Positions 31,801 to 40,667 of a stretch of 64,000 bases of DNA are shown one piece after another. The notes beneath the pieces were generated by a model. It was not told where the DNA came from, ran no database searches, and saw nothing but the letters and a program-made list of their open reading frames with translations. Source of the stretch: Blautia sp. MSJ-19 (GTDB taxonomy: Bacteria; Bacillota; Clostridia; Lachnospirales; Lachnospiraceae); the NCBI RefSeq assembly GCF_018918125.1, contig NZ_JAHLQA010000003.1, positions 113,250-177,249 of the forward strand. Direction: 5' to 3'. Numbering within the stretch: the first letter of the stretch is position 1; each line of letters begins with the position of its first letter. Position numbers and translations under genes: made by a program.

Positions 31801-34080
31801 TGGAACCATATTTCCATCGGTTGTATTCTCTTCTGTATTTTTATACCATTGATATTTTGCGTTAACATCTGGCTGGTTTATATCTGAAAGTTCTACGGAT
31901 AATTTTTCATCTAATGGCACTCCTTTAACACCAGTTATATCCACCGGCTGCTTTATAATTTGCGGAGCCGCTAAAGTTAATGGATATACTCTGACACTGT
32001 ATAGTTCACTTTCCGTAGTATATTTTTTCCCATCTATTTCATAAGAAACAATGCATTTATAATAATTGTAATAATGCGGTTCACTGGTTGCTATCTGATA
32101 AGATGCATTTGTGGCTCCATCTATTTTTTCAAATTCTTCAAAGGTGTCTCCCTGATACCACTGGTATGAAAGCTTTCCCTCATCTGCCCGAAGCACTGCA
32201 GGTTGTATTACGAAAGCATCTGCTTCTTCCCCTTGCATGATTCCATAATCACCTGGCTCCTGCCCCTGATAGGAAAGAACCGGTGTATAATCAATATTCC
32301 CAGGGGTAATAATAAGCGTATATTTCGTAGCTTCAAAGATATATTTTTCATCATTTTCAGGTAATGTAATATATACTTTATATTCACTATACTGCTTCCA
32401 GTCCGGAACAAATCTTAGAGTTCCTCTGCCCGTATTAGTAAGTTCCACACCATCTATGGATATCAGTTCTGGATTTTCAGAAAGATAGCCCCACTCAGAA
32501 GCACGTCCGCCAATGTCAATATATCCTGTGTTTTGCGGAACAGAAATTTCAAGTTGCTGATCATCTAAGATATCCTTTAAATTGCAGTCATTCTCATGCC
32601 CCCACGAATCCTTCACTGTCAATTCGCTGAGATGTGCTTTATAAGAAATCGGAATCTGTACAGCCTGTATCACACTGCCGTCCTGACGTACTTCAAGTTT
32701 GACCGAAAGGATAGCTTTATAACTGTATTTTACACTGGTGTTCTTTAAAAATGTAAAAGATCCTTCCTGCAGTTTAACCCGGCATACAGTTTCATCTGAA
32801 GGATTTGTGTATGCTGCATAGATCGAACAATTTTCCGGAATGGACTCTTTTTTATTTACGCTCAGATAAATATTTCCATGACTCAGTTCTGACGGAAGCA
32901 TAAACATACTTTTCCCATCCGGAGCATCCATTTGATACTCTTTCTGGGTATCACCATCTGTAACCTTTAAGTTTACACGATCAATATAATCCCCTGTCTG
33001 ATCTGTTGCGGAAACGACCGTGATGTTTATATATGCAGCCGAAATTGCAGTCGCCATAGATCCATCTGATGTTTCCACCAGTTTTTCTGCCGTGATAAAA
33101 TATGGCGTATCTCTTGCTTCCAGAGAAGGAAGCGTAACTTTTCCAGATTCATCTGTAATCAGACCATCCTGTTTCACACCATCTATATAGATAGATGCCC
33201 CGCTGCATTCTGAAAATGTGGTCCCATTTACATTACTTTGGCGCAAATGCAATTCTGCATGCTCATCCTGTGTGATCGTTTCTTCTGTTTCTGTAAAAAA
33301 AGCCAGTCTGTCCTGATTTTTTCGCTGCTCAATATAAAAATTCAGACTGTCCCCATCGACAACGCTCTGTGTGAGTGATTCCTGATAATTTTTACAATCA
33401 TTGTTTCGTGCATACCGGATGCCAGGAACTGAACTTCTGTCATATCCCCAGAGTTTATAAATTAAGCCATCAAAATTTCCCGTTCCATCTTCATGGAAAT
33501 CATACCCAGCTTCTGCCCCACCTGGGTAATACAAGTCATGTGCTGCTTTCAAAGCATCATCCATGGTATAGGATGACTGACCAGTCAAGGTCACGGTGCG
33601 CCCTGCCATTGGATTTCCGTCTTTATCATTAAGAAATTTTCCATCTTTGCTGATGCTGACAGTTACCTGTATTTCTTCTTTTGCAGTATCCTCTTCAGAC
33701 TGGTCTGTTCCATCACTGAACAGAGCAGTACTTCCATCCGTAAATTCATCTTCACTTGTAAGTTCACTTACGCTAGATTCTTCCATATCAAGGTCAGAAC
33801 TGGTATCAGTTTCCTCTTCTACATCAGACGAATCTTCCACCGGAATTTCTTCCTCGATATCAATCTGGTCTTGCGAATCTGACGATTCTTCTACATCGGT
33901 TTGATCACCTGATGAATCGCTTTCTTCTGAAATATCCTGCTCATCTGTAAAATTTTCTTCAGATGAATATGGCGTATTATCCACCCATTCTTCCGCCAAG
34001 ACATTTACAGGAAGCTGTAATACAAGAAGAAAAACAAGCAGCCATCCAGCTATCCTTTTCCACAACTTTGTTTTTTTCAT
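28900..34080 (-). CDS. Large secreted surface protein with Ig-like, GLUG-type, DUF4430-like and Big_2 domains
   Basis: The 1726-residue protein begins with a signal peptide (WLLVFLLVLQLPVNVLA, cleavage near residue 30) and an acidic Ser/Glu/Asp-rich region (about 35-130). The middle holds Ig-like YQWYK repeats (two near 640-800), a GLUG-like beta repeat block (about 860-1200), a bacterial Ig-like DLTIEGYNKDKRGEQKL unit, and a DUF4430-like domain with GWMYTLNG. CxxC zinc-ribbon-like repeats and two Big_2 domains (about 1560-1726) close the protein. No LPxTG anchor is present. Its C-terminus is homologous to the next protein, so the two arose by duplication or share a wall-binding module. Confidence 0.8.
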   Translation of the reverse strand: MKKTKLWKRIAGWLLVFLLVLQLPVNVLAEEWVDNTPYSSEENFTDEQDISEESDSSGDQTDVEESSDSQDQIDIEEEIPVEDSSDVEEETDTSSDLDMEESSVSELTSEDEFTDGSTALFSDGTDQSEEDTAKEEIQVTVSISKDGKFLNDKDGNPMAGRTVTLTGQSSYTMDDALKAAHDLYYPGGAEAGYDFHEDGTGNFDGLIYKLWGYDRSSVPGIRYARNNDCKNYQESLTQSVVDGDSLNFYIEQRKNQDRLAFFTETEETITQDEHAELHLRQSNVNGTTFSECSGASIYIDGVKQDGLITDESGKVTLPSLEARDTPYFITAEKLVETSDGSMATAISAAYINITVVSATDQTGDYIDRVNLKVTDGDTQKEYQMDAPDGKSMFMLPSELSHGNIYLSVNKKESIPENCSIYAAYTNPSDETVCRVKLQEGSFTFLKNTSVKYSYKAILSVKLEVRQDGSVIQAVQIPISYKAHLSELTVKDSWGHENDCNLKDILDDQQLEISVPQNTGYIDIGGRASEWGYLSENPELISIDGVELTNTGRGTLRFVPDWKQYSEYKVYITLPENDEKYIFEATKYTLIITPGNIDYTPVLSYQGQEPGDYGIMQGEEADAFVIQPAVLRADEGKLSYQWYQGDTFEEFEKIDGATNASYQIATSEPHYYNYYKCIVSYEIDGKKYTTESELYSVRVYPLTLAAPQIIKQPVDITGVKGVPLDEKLSVELSDINQPDVNAKYQWYKNTEENTTDGNMVPGATESSYAPDIQEAGKTYYYCRIRYQLKAYTKKQNKTINSEFVYSDAACVTVTEAPLPWEGKGTESSPYLIKTTSDIEALRDKVNNEGFSFEDMYFQLAEDITLPNSWKPIGVTKDGKKDLQNGANLNVFSGIFDGNNHTVTILEGGLPLFGYVRNTRIRNLNIYGTKIAGYGLVNNFEGVGLSGTAVEIDNVTLKSGSSTLKAGLLGANKTMSPYAGCSSSFEATVRNCTIEKDVVIGYDKDMNEIGAIAGRMQGTVENCVSYATVYGTRYVGGIIGTRDNAMGNCSVIGCKFYGTVEASGELAGGIAGGGYDDSSAPNGCKITINSCVSEGTVTGSDKVGGILGADLYVAQTWDNCVYTFKNNSFTGKVKATSQNPSYVGGIIGFYDSLNRIDVITNNYYSKDCGADKAIGFVKYIDTSCTTHETASGATYFSTEKETTACPTVEGCGWQKGYNRTDDPLGADIGKLFSTEGLRTYVDSLELTGDYRTEFYLGEDLDLTGMKAVAVISDGTRQELSWTDLTIEGYNKDKRGEQKLKISYKEAFVELTVRVLKKDAGTITVSFTLLGDSVHGSAKENQEHTLRKGNLDTWIAAKDYTIDGNANVLELLKEVLAKNGMSCRTLRDETYIAGITKDGQELAEFSNGQNSGWMYTLNGIHPDLGVKEQYLEDGDEIIFHYTDDYTLEHDHVWDSKWTSDKNAHWHECVAMYGKCDITDNTKKGGYQKHSYGKGKQIKAATYKTTGLMRYTCQVCGYEKTETIPVIAHTHKYTWKTTAKATVFRPAKQEGTCSLCGKKQTRNYGSKLKATIKLNVSSITLQRKQTTTKVKVSMAYGDSIKSWVSSNKKIVTVDKNGKIKAGAKTGTAKITITLKSGKKATLKVKVQTAKVKTTKISGLKKNVTLKKGQKLTLKPVISPLTSQEKATYTSSNKKIAAVTSKGVITAKKKGTVKITVRSGRKSYVVKVKVR

Positions 34081-34096
34081 TTTGTCATTCCTTTAA

Positions 34097-34133
34097 AAAA
34101 AGCTCCTCTTCCTCACGGAAGAAGAGCTTTCCA
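34097..34133 (-). terminator. Terminator between the two large surface-protein genes
   Basis: AAGCTCCTCTTC and GAAGAAGAGCTT form a 12-base stem with one mismatch, and the minus strand continues into a T-run. It separates 34142-36289 from 28900-34080. Confidence 0.85.
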
Positions 34134-34141
34134 ACTTTTAA

Positions 34142-36289
34142 TTATTTTACCTTGACAGTTACTTTAACAGATTTAGATCCGGATTTTACTGTTATTTTTA
34201 CAGTACCTTTTTTCTTTCCGGTTACAACGCCCTTGGAAGAAACGGTTGCAATCTTTTTGTTGGAACTTGTATAAGTAACTTTCTGACTGGATGTGAATGG
34301 AGTTACAACTGGTTTCAGTGTCACTCTCTTTCCTTTCTGAACAGTTACATTTTTGGATACTGTAATTTTTGAGGTTTTTACTGCTGCTGTCTGAACTTTT
34401 ACCTTAACAGTCTTTTTCAGTCCACTGGCAAGGGTAATCTGCAATTTCGCAGTTCCACTCTTTTTACCAGTAATCTTGCAGGTTCCATTTGACTTGCCGC
34501 TTACTGTGAAGATCTTGCTGTTGGAAGATTTCCAGGATTTTACAGAATCACCTTTTGCAAGTCCGGTAACTTTAAGTCCGGAAGTAGACTGTTTTACTTT
34601 TAAGGTTACAGTAGAAGCATTAAGAGTTGCTTTCGGTGCAAGCTTTTTGCCTACATTTCTGGTTTCACTCTTATTGCATGCAGAGCATTTTCTGGTCTGA
34701 ACTTCTGGTTTAAATACTGTAGCTGCTGTTGTTCTTTTCCAGTTGCTCCACTTATGGCCTGTTGCCTTGATTGTTTCAGTCTTTGTTTCGTTGCATCTGC
34801 TACAGGTATAAGTAAGCGTACCATCTGCTGTACAGGTTGCTTTCTTTGTTACCTTGGAAACAAAATCATGTCCAAGTGCCGGAATCTCCTGCACATCTTC
34901 TTTTGCATCACAGACTGTACAATGTTTACTCTTCTCACCAGTTTCTGTGCAGGTAGCTTCCTTATCTACCACATAATCCTCTGACCATGTATGTCCGGTT
35001 GCAGGGATTACATTCTCATCAGTTGGATAGGAATAATGCTCACCGCATACTTCACAAACGCCTACTTCTTTCCAACCATCTTCTGTACAAGTAGCGGCCT
35101 TTGCTTCCACTGTATCAGCTTTGCAGTGAACTACTGCTGTATCTGGAAGATCAGCCTTTTTGGAAACTGTTCCCCACTCTTCAGCAGTTCCTGGATAGCA
35201 TATTGATTTTAAATTTTCACAGGCAAGGGCTGAACGTCCCATAGTAATATCTTTATTGTTAAAAGCAATCTGCGTTAAGCCGGCTCCCTCAAATGCGCTT
35301 GCTTTTAATACTTTGACATTAGAAAAATCAAAAGTTGTTAAAGATGCACAACCTTCAAAAGCAGAAAAAATCACATTTTCTACCCCTGTTATATTACAAG
35401 AAGTTAAGGCACTGCAACGTAAAAAAGTACTATCTGGTATTTCTGCAATTGGTTTTTCACACTGAAATGACACAAGATTTTGACATCCCATAAAAGAATA
35501 CTCACCCCAATTTGAAATTCCTTTTACAGTCACATTTTTTAAAGATGTACAATTATTGAAAGCATTTTCACCTATTTCGACCTGTTCTTTGTCAAATACG
35601 GCCTGCTCTATGCCCGTTTCTTTTAATCCTCTAATCTCCACGCATTCTATCTGATTCAAATTTATTTCTTTCAGATTTGAATCTTTTTCAAACGCAGAAT
35701 CACCTATAGTTGTAACTGTAGATGATAATTTGACGGTTTTCAGATTTGGATAATCGCCCAATTTATTATTAAAATTGAACGCTCCAATTCGTGTAATTCC
35801 CTCGCCTATTTCTACTGTTTCAACTTCTTTTGTCTTATCTTTTAAAGCTAAGGCCCATTGTGCAGTGCTGCCTGACTGATTATTATCTGGTAACGCTGCT
35901 GTTCCAGAGCATTTAAAATATAATGTTTTATTACTTTCATCATATTTGAAGGAAATGCTGGACTCTTTTTCCAACGTTGTCCAACCGTCAGCAGTTGTTT
36001 CACCAGTGTCTACAGTTGAACCATTTTCGCTTCCATCATTGAAATCTTCTGCATCAAAATCACTTGAAAATTGTGAAATTTCTGAATTTTCTTCTTCATC
36101 TACATTCATTTCAGAATCATTTTCCAAGGATAAGAAAACTTCCGTTTCAGTGCTAACTGGCTGTTCTGACAGCATATCTTCTGAGACTTCCTCTACAACT
36201 TGGGTTTCATCCGAAGAAGCCATTACCGGACTTACCGCCGTAAATGTCATTGTAAGACTTAAGAGAAGCGCTAAATATTTTCTTTTCAT
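34142..36289 (-). CDS. BspA-like secreted leucine-rich repeat protein with Big_2 tail
   Basis: The 715-residue protein has a signal peptide (ALLLSLTMTFTAVSPVMA), an acidic stretch to about residue 95, about eight BspA LRR_5 repeats from 130 to 390 (for example GDSAFEKDSNLKEI), three CxxC-type zinc-ribbon-like repeats with GH(T/D/K)W (about 395-560), and two Big_2-type Ig domains at 560-715. The tail is about 60 percent identical by eye to that of the neighbouring 1726-residue protein. BspA proteins bind host matrix or other cells. No sortase motif is visible. It has its own promoter. Confidence 0.85.
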   Translation of the reverse strand: MKRKYLALLLSLTMTFTAVSPVMASSDETQVVEEVSEDMLSEQPVSTETEVFLSLENDSEMNVDEEENSEISQFSSDFDAEDFNDGSENGSTVDTGETTADGWTTLEKESSISFKYDESNKTLYFKCSGTAALPDNNQSGSTAQWALALKDKTKEVETVEIGEGITRIGAFNFNNKLGDYPNLKTVKLSSTVTTIGDSAFEKDSNLKEINLNQIECVEIRGLKETGIEQAVFDKEQVEIGENAFNNCTSLKNVTVKGISNWGEYSFMGCQNLVSFQCEKPIAEIPDSTFLRCSALTSCNITGVENVIFSAFEGCASLTTFDFSNVKVLKASAFEGAGLTQIAFNNKDITMGRSALACENLKSICYPGTAEEWGTVSKKADLPDTAVVHCKADTVEAKAATCTEDGWKEVGVCEVCGEHYSYPTDENVIPATGHTWSEDYVVDKEATCTETGEKSKHCTVCDAKEDVQEIPALGHDFVSKVTKKATCTADGTLTYTCSRCNETKTETIKATGHKWSNWKRTTAATVFKPEVQTRKCSACNKSETRNVGKKLAPKATLNASTVTLKVKQSTSGLKVTGLAKGDSVKSWKSSNSKIFTVSGKSNGTCKITGKKSGTAKLQITLASGLKKTVKVKVQTAAVKTSKITVSKNVTVQKGKRVTLKPVVTPFTSSQKVTYTSSNKKIATVSSKGVVTGKKKGTVKITVKSGSKSVKVTVKVK

Positions 36290-36803
36290 TTTACCCCCAC
36301 TTTCTTAATTTTAATAGTTTAAAACAAACTGAGACTATGCGTCCGTCCGCGTTCTGCCCATAGTCTTATCCAAAGATTCTCTCTTTGAATAACTCTACGA
36401 AATCACATCCAAATTTAACCACAAAAAACAGAGCCTCTCAAATCCATAAGAGTCTCTGTCCTCTAAAGCGTGTTAAATTTACCGACTTAAAACAATTAAA
36501 ATCATTTCTTACGGCTATAAAAATAGTTCCGGAATCACACCGGATCGTATCAAACTGTTCCATTACCGAATCAGACCACGCCTGGTTATTCTATTTTGAC
36601 GTTCATTCGCTGACTTCAGTATATTACCCGGGGGGGGTATGTCAAGGGCTTTTTACAATTTTGCCCATCATTTTTTTCGATTTGTTGCTGTTCACTCCGT
36701 TCACAGTAACTTCGATTTTTCTCACTACAATTAGATTTCCCCTAAAATATAATACCGGGATCCATTCGGATCCCGGCCATTTCACACAAATTAATTTGCT
36801 CTA
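36290..36803. other. Gene-free gap with hairpins and a G8 tract
   Basis: I see no gene here. It holds GACTATG/CATAGTC (36331-36364), a minus-strand terminator with arms ACAGAG/CTCTGT and a T-run (36420-36456), an eight-G tract after CCC (36630-36637), the intergenic motif TGTTCACTCCGTTCACAG (36686-36703), and a CCGGGATCC/GGATCCCGG hairpin (36755-36776) behind the TOPRIM gene. Confidence 0.6.
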
Positions 36804-37520
36804 TCAGCCCTCTGTGCTTTCTTTTTCTAATCCAATCCCCAGCTGTTCAAAAAAGACAGCCACATTACAATACCGATTCAGGGAATGGTTTCCATCCATG
36901 ATAAATTCCCATGTATCTTTATAAGTACCGCATACATGGAACCCTTCGTCATACAGATATTCCAGAAACTTTTCCGGCTGGTCTGTATATTGATCAGCAA
37001 TGTCAAATGCCAGCTCTTCCTTTTCATCATCGGTCAGATCTTCCGCTCTGTCATGTAGCACATGTTCCATATTTCTGGAAAAATAGTAAATCTCATAAGG
37101 AAAACCTGCCACCGTTTCCCGGTTATACAAAGAATATACAATATTTCTCTTACTTATATTTCTACGTATCAATCGATCCTTATCCTTCGCCTCAATATGC
37201 GTATCAAAATATTCTGTTTTTCTATTTCTAGATTGTTTGACTAATGAAGTTGGAATAAAAGCTCCATCTGTGTCGATAATCTGGACCACTTTAATGATAT
37301 CCTCAGCTACCACGAATGGATTTTTAAGCAGATATTTTTGAATCACTTTATCAATCCGTTCTTCAATATATTTTACTGTCATATCTTCATCTGCAGTGAT
37401 GTCTGTACGAAGCACTTCAAATTTTATATCATGATCGTTTACCAGTCTCGTAAATATCACAGCCAGTGCGTCTTCATCTGTTTCCCCTTCTACAAGAAAC
37501 AGAATAACTTTTTTAGCCAT
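36804..37520 (-). CDS. TOPRIM-like protein, effector candidate of an ATPase-nuclease pair
   Basis: The 238-residue protein begins MAKKVILFLVEGETDE, a strand followed by the VEGETD Glu motif of TOPRIM nuclease/primase folds, and later has VVQIIDTDGAF near residue 85, the second acidic motif. RloB and the AriB/DUF4435 proteins of PARIS have this layout. The ATG at 37520 has AAGGAT upstream and overlaps the ATPase stop by eight bases (ATGGCTAA), so the genes are coupled. In such systems the ATPase senses phage and releases the nuclease. The exact family cannot be fixed by eye. Confidence 0.65.
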   Translation of the reverse strand: MAKKVILFLVEGETDEDALAVIFTRLVNDHDIKFEVLRTDITADEDMTVKYIEERIDKVIQKYLLKNPFVVAEDIIKVVQIIDTDGAFIPTSLVKQSRNRKTEYFDTHIEAKDKDRLIRRNISKRNIVYSLYNRETVAGFPYEIYYFSRNMEHVLHDRAEDLTDDEKEELAFDIADQYTDQPEKFLEYLYDEGFHVCGTYKDTWEFIMDGNHSLNRYCNVAVFFEQLGIGLEKESTEG

Positions 37521-38895
37521 TTGCACGTATCCTTCCTGCCCGCCTCATAGCAAGCTCCATCTCATATATATTTGTTTCATTGTAGAGCTTTTCTTTTTGC
37601 CCGCCAAGCTTGATCGTCCGCAAATAAGATAACCGGGTATTTTGCGTATTTTTGATATACGTAGATTTTATATAGCAATTCTCGGGATTCACAGTCGTAT
37701 AAAGCAGAGAATCATTTTCAAGGATTTCCAATGGGCGTAAGTTATGTGACGTAAAAATCAATTGTCCCTTCGCTTTATCCTGCATAACTTCCAGGCATTC
37801 TCCCAGTAAATACTCATAAATACCAGAATCCAGCTCGTCTACCACAAGGCAATAAGACTCCCTGTTATAGCAGGCAACTAAATTACTGCAAATAGAGATC
37901 AGCTTCTTTATTCCTGCGGATTCATACAAAAGCGGAATCCGGTTCTCTCCACGCATGGCAATGATTTCAAACTGCACTCCGTCTTTTCCATCCTTCAGCA
38001 GTTTATCAAACGCATTATAAATTTCTATGTTGATCTCAGGTATTAATGATTTCATTACAATGTTGATCTGCTTGATCGTATTTGCTACATAAGGAAAAAC
38101 TTCTTTTGGCACCACATTTATATCTGTAAAGCGTAAGAAGATGCCTTCGCCTTTTTTGGGTATCGTGTCCGGCCAGTCAATATTAACTGGCATATTTTCC
38201 AGATTTAAGGATAAATAACCGTATTGTGCGTTTTCAACAACAGCAAGATCATAAATTCCATATTTCTGAAAACACTGGCTCAGTAGAGAAAGCAATGCAG
38301 CCTCACCCTCGGCTTTTTCAAAGACTTCCTGTGCTTTTCTTGAAAATAAAAAGGAACTTACCTCTGGAACGCCCTTTTCCTCATTATAGTTCTGTGTTGC
38401 CTGTTCTGCGACTCCAAGTGCAATAACATTCTGGATATCCTTAGAAAAACGCTCATACAATTTCAACGGACGAAAAAGCTCTTTCCTGCCTTTTTGGTAA
38501 TCAAAAACAGGTGTGATACGTTTTCCTTCGGACATTTCTCTCTGGCTGAATTTTTCTTTGCTGATGCAGAAGCTCTTCTTACCGTTTTTCTGCAGTTCAA
38601 TTTCATATTCTACCAGATAGCATTTTTCTTCGATTTTCAGCTCAAAGCGATACTTTACAGTGGAGGTATCACTTGCTTCATTTATATAGTAATAAAAATT
38701 CGACGGGATCTGACGTCCGGAAAGAAGATATTTCAGCAATACCATACAGTCCACAACCACTGTTTTTCCAGATCCATTGGCTCCATAGATTCCTAAGATA
38801 CTTCCTTTTTTGTTTTGGGGCATTTCAATTTCACCGTGTATTACGTTTTTTATGTTATTGATTTCCATTCCCAAAAGTCGGATAACATATTTCAT
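37513..38895 (-). CDS. AAA ATPase (AAA_15/AAA_21 type) paired with a TOPRIM protein
   Basis: The 460-residue protein has a Walker A motif GIYGANGSGKTVVVD near residue 36, a long insertion, then LVVDELDSGIYEYLL (Walker B, about 355-370) and the FTSHNLRPLE His-switch region that follows. This is the ABC/SMC-like ATPase layout of RloA, AbiL and AriA. The start at 38895 has an AAAGGAG site; an ATG two codons upstream is too close to it. It is coupled to the downstream TOPRIM gene. A two-gene phage-defence role is inferred from the pairing. Confidence 0.75.
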   Translation of the reverse strand: MKYVIRLLGMEINNIKNVIHGEIEMPQNKKGSILGIYGANGSGKTVVVDCMVLLKYLLSGRQIPSNFYYYINEASDTSTVKYRFELKIEEKCYLVEYEIELQKNGKKSFCISKEKFSQREMSEGKRITPVFDYQKGRKELFRPLKLYERFSKDIQNVIALGVAEQATQNYNEEKGVPEVSSFLFSRKAQEVFEKAEGEAALLSLLSQCFQKYGIYDLAVVENAQYGYLSLNLENMPVNIDWPDTIPKKGEGIFLRFTDINVVPKEVFPYVANTIKQINIVMKSLIPEINIEIYNAFDKLLKDGKDGVQFEIIAMRGENRIPLLYESAGIKKLISICSNLVACYNRESYCLVVDELDSGIYEYLLGECLEVMQDKAKGQLIFTSHNLRPLEILENDSLLYTTVNPENCYIKSTYIKNTQNTRLSYLRTIKLGGQKEKLYNETNIYEMELAMRRAGRIRANG

Positions 38896-39099
38896 CAACA
38901 TATCTCCTTTCAGCTCCGTTTCTTATATTCAGTATAGCTTATTATATCCCTAAAATCAATTCTTATCCTATTTTTGTTAATTATTTTAACATTATTTAAT
39001 TTATTTTTTCATTTAGAGCTGATTATTACTTATAAAAACTATATGTCGCTTTTTTTATCTGAAACATTGTAAAACATTATTCTGCCCCTAACATTAGTT

Positions 39100-40080
39100 T
39101 TACCCGATAGTTGGAAGCACTTCCATAACCTGATCAATCACTTCCACAATCCTCTGCATATCCATATTCTCTTTTACATCAGAACTGTCATTTACGTCCA
39201 ATCCCTCCTGCCAGTCCTGGACAATGGAAACTGCCGGAATATCCACTAATGCAAATGGATAATGATCACTGTTGGTTGCCATTGTCAGGTAGAATCTGTC
39301 ACTGGATGTAAAAAGATCTGATATACTGTTTTTATTTAACTCGGCCAGTTTTTTCAGTCCCTCATCGTCATACTCTATGTCATCTGGTCGTTTGTTTCCT
39401 TCGATCATCGCCATATAACCCAGATCACTTTTTTCTGCGATAGTGTCAATATTTATTACTCCGATGATCTGCTTCCGCTCGTCTTCCGTCAGATTTCCAA
39501 CATACCATCTTGAACCCAGCATATATTTTTCTTCACCGGAAAACAGGATGAATTTTATATTGTATGGCATCTCTGTATCTTTCAAAATCCTTGCCAGTTC
39601 CAGCACTGCTGCCATTCCAGAACCGTTATCATTGGCCCCTACCGAATCTTCTGCACTGTCATAATGGGCACTTATGATTAGATTTTTTGTAGTATCATTG
39701 GATGACTTTTTTGTCACAATGATGTTTTCGCCAGTGCCATCAACAGTTACATTTTCAGCTGTTGGTGCCAGAAATACATCTGCCTGTGAGGAATGCCGTA
39801 TTGCGTTCTCATTGTTTTCATCGTTATATTCAAACTTCTGGCATTCTATATTGTCATATCCCAGATCACTGAAATATTGGATGATATATTCCTTTACATT
39901 CTGGATCGCATCAGAATTTATCGGATGGGGTTCAGAAGTGATCTCATCAATGATCTGCTCAATATTCTGTTCTGATGGCTGTATTTCTGCTTCAGTCTGT
40001 ATAACACTCTCCGCCATTACCGGAACTGGTGTTGCTACAGATATTGCCATAGTCAAAGCAAATATAATTATCTTTTTCAT
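39100..40080 (-). CDS. Secreted M28-family zinc metallopeptidase
   Basis: The 326-residue protein has a signal peptide (KKIIIFALTMAISVATPVPV, cleavage after VMA), then the M28 core: SAHYDSAEDSVGANDNGSG with the first zinc His and Asp, FSGEEKYMLGS with the catalytic Glu pair, INIDTIAE with a metal Asp, and NSDHYPFALVDIPA with the last His. These are aminopeptidases that trim peptides outside the cell. The ATG at 40080 has GAAGGAG. It is the last of four genes in the second sigma operon, so expression is probably stress- or signal-controlled. Confidence 0.85.
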   Translation of the reverse strand: MKKIIIFALTMAISVATPVPVMAESVIQTEAEIQPSEQNIEQIIDEITSEPHPINSDAIQNVKEYIIQYFSDLGYDNIECQKFEYNDENNENAIRHSSQADVFLAPTAENVTVDGTGENIIVTKKSSNDTTKNLIISAHYDSAEDSVGANDNGSGMAAVLELARILKDTEMPYNIKFILFSGEEKYMLGSRWYVGNLTEDERKQIIGVINIDTIAEKSDLGYMAMIEGNKRPDDIEYDDEGLKKLAELNKNSISDLFTSSDRFYLTMATNSDHYPFALVDIPAVSIVQDWQEGLDVNDSSDVKENMDMQRIVEVIDQVMEVLPTIG

Positions 40081-40109
40081 CTGTGCGCTCCTTCCCATTG
40101 ATTGATAGC

Positions 40110-40646
40110 TTAAGCTTCTATTTTCTCATTGGCATATTTCAGTAATTCATTATCCAAACTGTCAACTTCCAGATAAAAAATATCCTCTTTAAGCAGTGTT
40201 GCAGTTTCATAAATGCAGGCAGTTTCCATATCCACACAGTTCAATTCGATTTTTTCATTGTTATACGATTCTACATAACCAGTGAGTAATTCATCTGGTT
40301 TAGTACTGCAGGAAACCGTAATTATTTTCTTATTCTCCATCGCATATTCCAGTAACTCAAGCAATGTTGGATGATTCTTAAATGGATTTAAAGGTACATC
40401 TTCTCGTTCTTTCCAGTATTCTAAATATAACTGCATTTTTCTTAAATACTGTGTATTTGATTTTACCTCGCTGATATAGCTGCTTTTTATAAAATGTAAC
40501 CCATCATTCTTTCCCTGTGCATCATAAGACCTGAACAGAATACTGTCCTTGCTTTTTGACAAAATTCTGCCAACGCTGAAGCTATCTTCACGGTCACTAT
40601 AAATTTCTAACAATTCATCATTGATTTTATATGTATCGAAGTTCAT
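40110..40646 (-). CDS. Hypothetical protein of the second sigma operon
   Basis: The 178-residue cytoplasmic protein has two similar beta-rich segments: DSFSVGRILSKSKDSILFRS (about 21-40) and ELLTGYVESYNNEKIELNC (about 118-136), which look like two SH3/Sm-like barrels with a helical linker. No signal peptide is visible. No family is recognised. It sits 21 bp after the DUF4179 gene and 29 bp before the M28 gene, with an AAGGAGATG site, so it belongs to the operon. Confidence 0.55.
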   Translation of the reverse strand: MNFDTYKINDELLEIYSDREDSFSVGRILSKSKDSILFRSYDAQGKNDGLHFIKSSYISEVKSNTQYLRKMQLYLEYWKEREDVPLNPFKNHPTLLELLEYAMENKKIITVSCSTKPDELLTGYVESYNNEKIELNCVDMETACIYETATLLKEDIFYLEVDSLDNELLKYANEKIEA

Positions 40647-40667
40647 ATTGTCATCTCCTTCTTACTT

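Noticed and set aside
36630..36637. G8 tract as a phase-variation switch
   Set aside because: It lies in a gap with no gene or clear promoter next to it, so no switching target can be named.
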